From: Ensifer sp. USDA 6670
GTDB lineage: Bacteria; Pseudomonadota; Alphaproteobacteria; Rhizobiales; Rhizobiaceae
Length of the DNA: 64,000 bases
Direction: 5' to 3'
Assembly (NCBI GenBank): GCA_000421085.1
Contig: ATWE01000017.1
Span: 1 to 64,000, forward strand
Shown here: positions 63,375-64,000 of the stretch, in pieces
Layout of the letters: every line of letters starts with the position of its first letter
Position numbering within the stretch: position 1 is the stretch's first letter
Translations under genes and position numbers: made by a program
Notes under the pieces: generated by a model
What the model saw: only the letters and a program-made list of their open reading frames with translations
What the model was told of the DNA's origin: nothing
Databases searched by the model: none

Positions 63375-64000
63375 CTACGGGATAGGTTTCAAAGGCGATA
63401 ATTCTGCCGCGTACCTGACGATCAGACTTAGGGAAACGGAAAAAAGAACTATCTGCACCAGCGAAAAGAAGAGCTTCGCCGGTATCGCGTCGAGGCTTCT
63501 GCGGCCAGCTATTGTTCCCAGGATTGCGATGGGCGCAAGATACGCGATCGCGGAAACGGTCATCGTCGGAAACTGCGAGAGACTCCAGTAAGGCACCACC
63601 TTTGCCGCATTGACGATAGCGAAGAGAATTGTCGCCGTTCCGGCGAATTTCAGTTTCTCGAGTCGCTGCGGAAGCACGTAAATCTGAAACGCCGCCGCTC
63701 CGGAGTGAGACACATAACTGGTAAGCCCCGAAACGGTGCCCCAGAAGACGCCGGCCACGCTGCTGCGGGGCTTGTCGGATGCGATCGGCCGAATCCACTG
63801 CGCAAGCCAGATGTTTAGGCAGAAGCATACTCCCACGAAGCCGATCATCATGCCGATGAACGGTCCGGACAAGCTGGCGCTCACCACCCACCCTATCGCC
63901 ACCCCCACGAGAGCCGAGGGTATCAAGGTCTGAAGGTTCTCGGGGGAATAGTGGCGGCGATAGAGGTAGAGCCCCACCCAGTCGCTCAGTAGGTAGATGG
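63375..64000 (-). CDS. TauE/SafE-type sulfite exporter family permease, 3' part
   Basis: The frame is open to the right edge (I-Y-L-L-S-D-W-V-G-L-Y-L-Y), so at least 208 C-terminal residues of a longer membrane protein are visible. About six hydrophobic segments are seen, including LVGVAIGWVVSASLSGPFIGMMIGFVG and SSVAGVFWGTVSGLTSYVSHSGAAAFQIYVLP. The SHSGAAAFQIY motif is typical of TauE/SafE/YfcA permeases, which export sulfite, sulfoacetate or other organic anions. The N-terminal part and the true start lie outside the window. Confidence 0.87.
   Translation of the reverse strand, partial: IYLLSDWVGLYLYRRHYSPENLQTLIPSALVGVAIGWVVSASLSGPFIGMMIGFVGVCFCLNIWLAQWIRPIASDKPRSSVAGVFWGTVSGLTSYVSHSGAAAFQIYVLPQRLEKLKFAGTATILFAIVNAAKVVPYWSLSQFPTMTVSAIAYLAPIAILGTIAGRRSLDAIPAKLFFSLVQIVLFSVSLSLIVRYAAELSPLKPIP

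Overview
The window looks like a catabolic, accessory-rich stretch of an alphaproteobacterium of the order Rhizobiales (Rhizobium/Agrobacterium/Ensifer/Mesorhizobium type). The grounds are the pcaDCHG order with a divergent pcaQ relic, the pcaIJF operon with a PcaR-type regulator, the number of ABC uptake systems, the Gfo/Idh/MocA and enolase-superfamily sugar enzymes, and overall codon and base use. No rRNA, tRNA, integrase or CRISPR array was seen. Genus assignment is inference.

Layout. 0-0.2 kb: 5' end of etfB, running off the left edge. 0.3-15.3 kb: a long minus-strand block. It holds a FAH-family hydrolase, a GMC oxidoreductase, an NTF2-like protein, hydantoinase/oxoprolinase-type HyuB and HyuA, a class III aminotransferase with a clear promoter and palindromic operator, a GMC dehydrogenase with its small subunit, a 2-hydroxyacid dehydrogenase, glyoxalase I, a truncated ABC ATPase and an orphan PotD-like binding protein. 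A decayed second copy of the aminotransferase 5' end with the same operator follows at 15 kb. 15.6-21.7 kb: an SDR, a polyamine-type ABC importer whose two permeases are fused into one polypeptide, and a LacI-family regulator. 22.2-25.2 kb: pntAB transhydrogenase. 25.4-27.4 kb: two Gfo/Idh/MocA oxidoreductases. 27.6-35.7 kb: a Dpp/Opp-type ABC importer divergent from a GntR regulator, a DHDPS-family lyase/aldolase and an enolase-superfamily sugar-acid dehydratase.

35.7-44.1 kb: the protocatechuate/beta-ketoadipate region. pcaIJF and a pcaR-like IclR gene are intact and divergent over a PcaR-type operator, and pcaDCHG is intact. The divergent pcaQ activator and the terminal pcaB are both broken, and relics of a TPP enzyme and a sugar-binding protein lie nearby. 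44.1-50.0 kb: an SDR plus a complete Liv-type ABC importer. 50.5 kb: an IS256-type transposase relic. 50.8-57.3 kb: a TIM-barrel isomerase, a GMC oxidoreductase, an enolase-superfamily enzyme and an aldehyde dehydrogenase, with a roughly 0.6 kb direct repeat spanning the GMC/enolase junction and ending in gene scraps. 57.3-61.5 kb: an EthD/DUF4286-like protein, an IclR regulator and a divergent operon with an NTF2-like protein, a hydroxyquinol-type intradiol dioxygenase and a TIM-barrel isomerase. 61.6-64.0 kb: a formamidase/acetamidase, pdxH and a TauE/SafE-type permease running off the right edge.

How the genes may work together: each importer sits beside dehydrogenases, dehydratases or lyases that could feed its cargo into central metabolism. 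Aromatic ring cleavage (protocatechuate and hydroxyquinol) would converge on beta-ketoadipate and pcaIJF. The many partial gene copies indicate repeated duplication, insertion and decay. Substrates of most modules cannot be read from the sequence.
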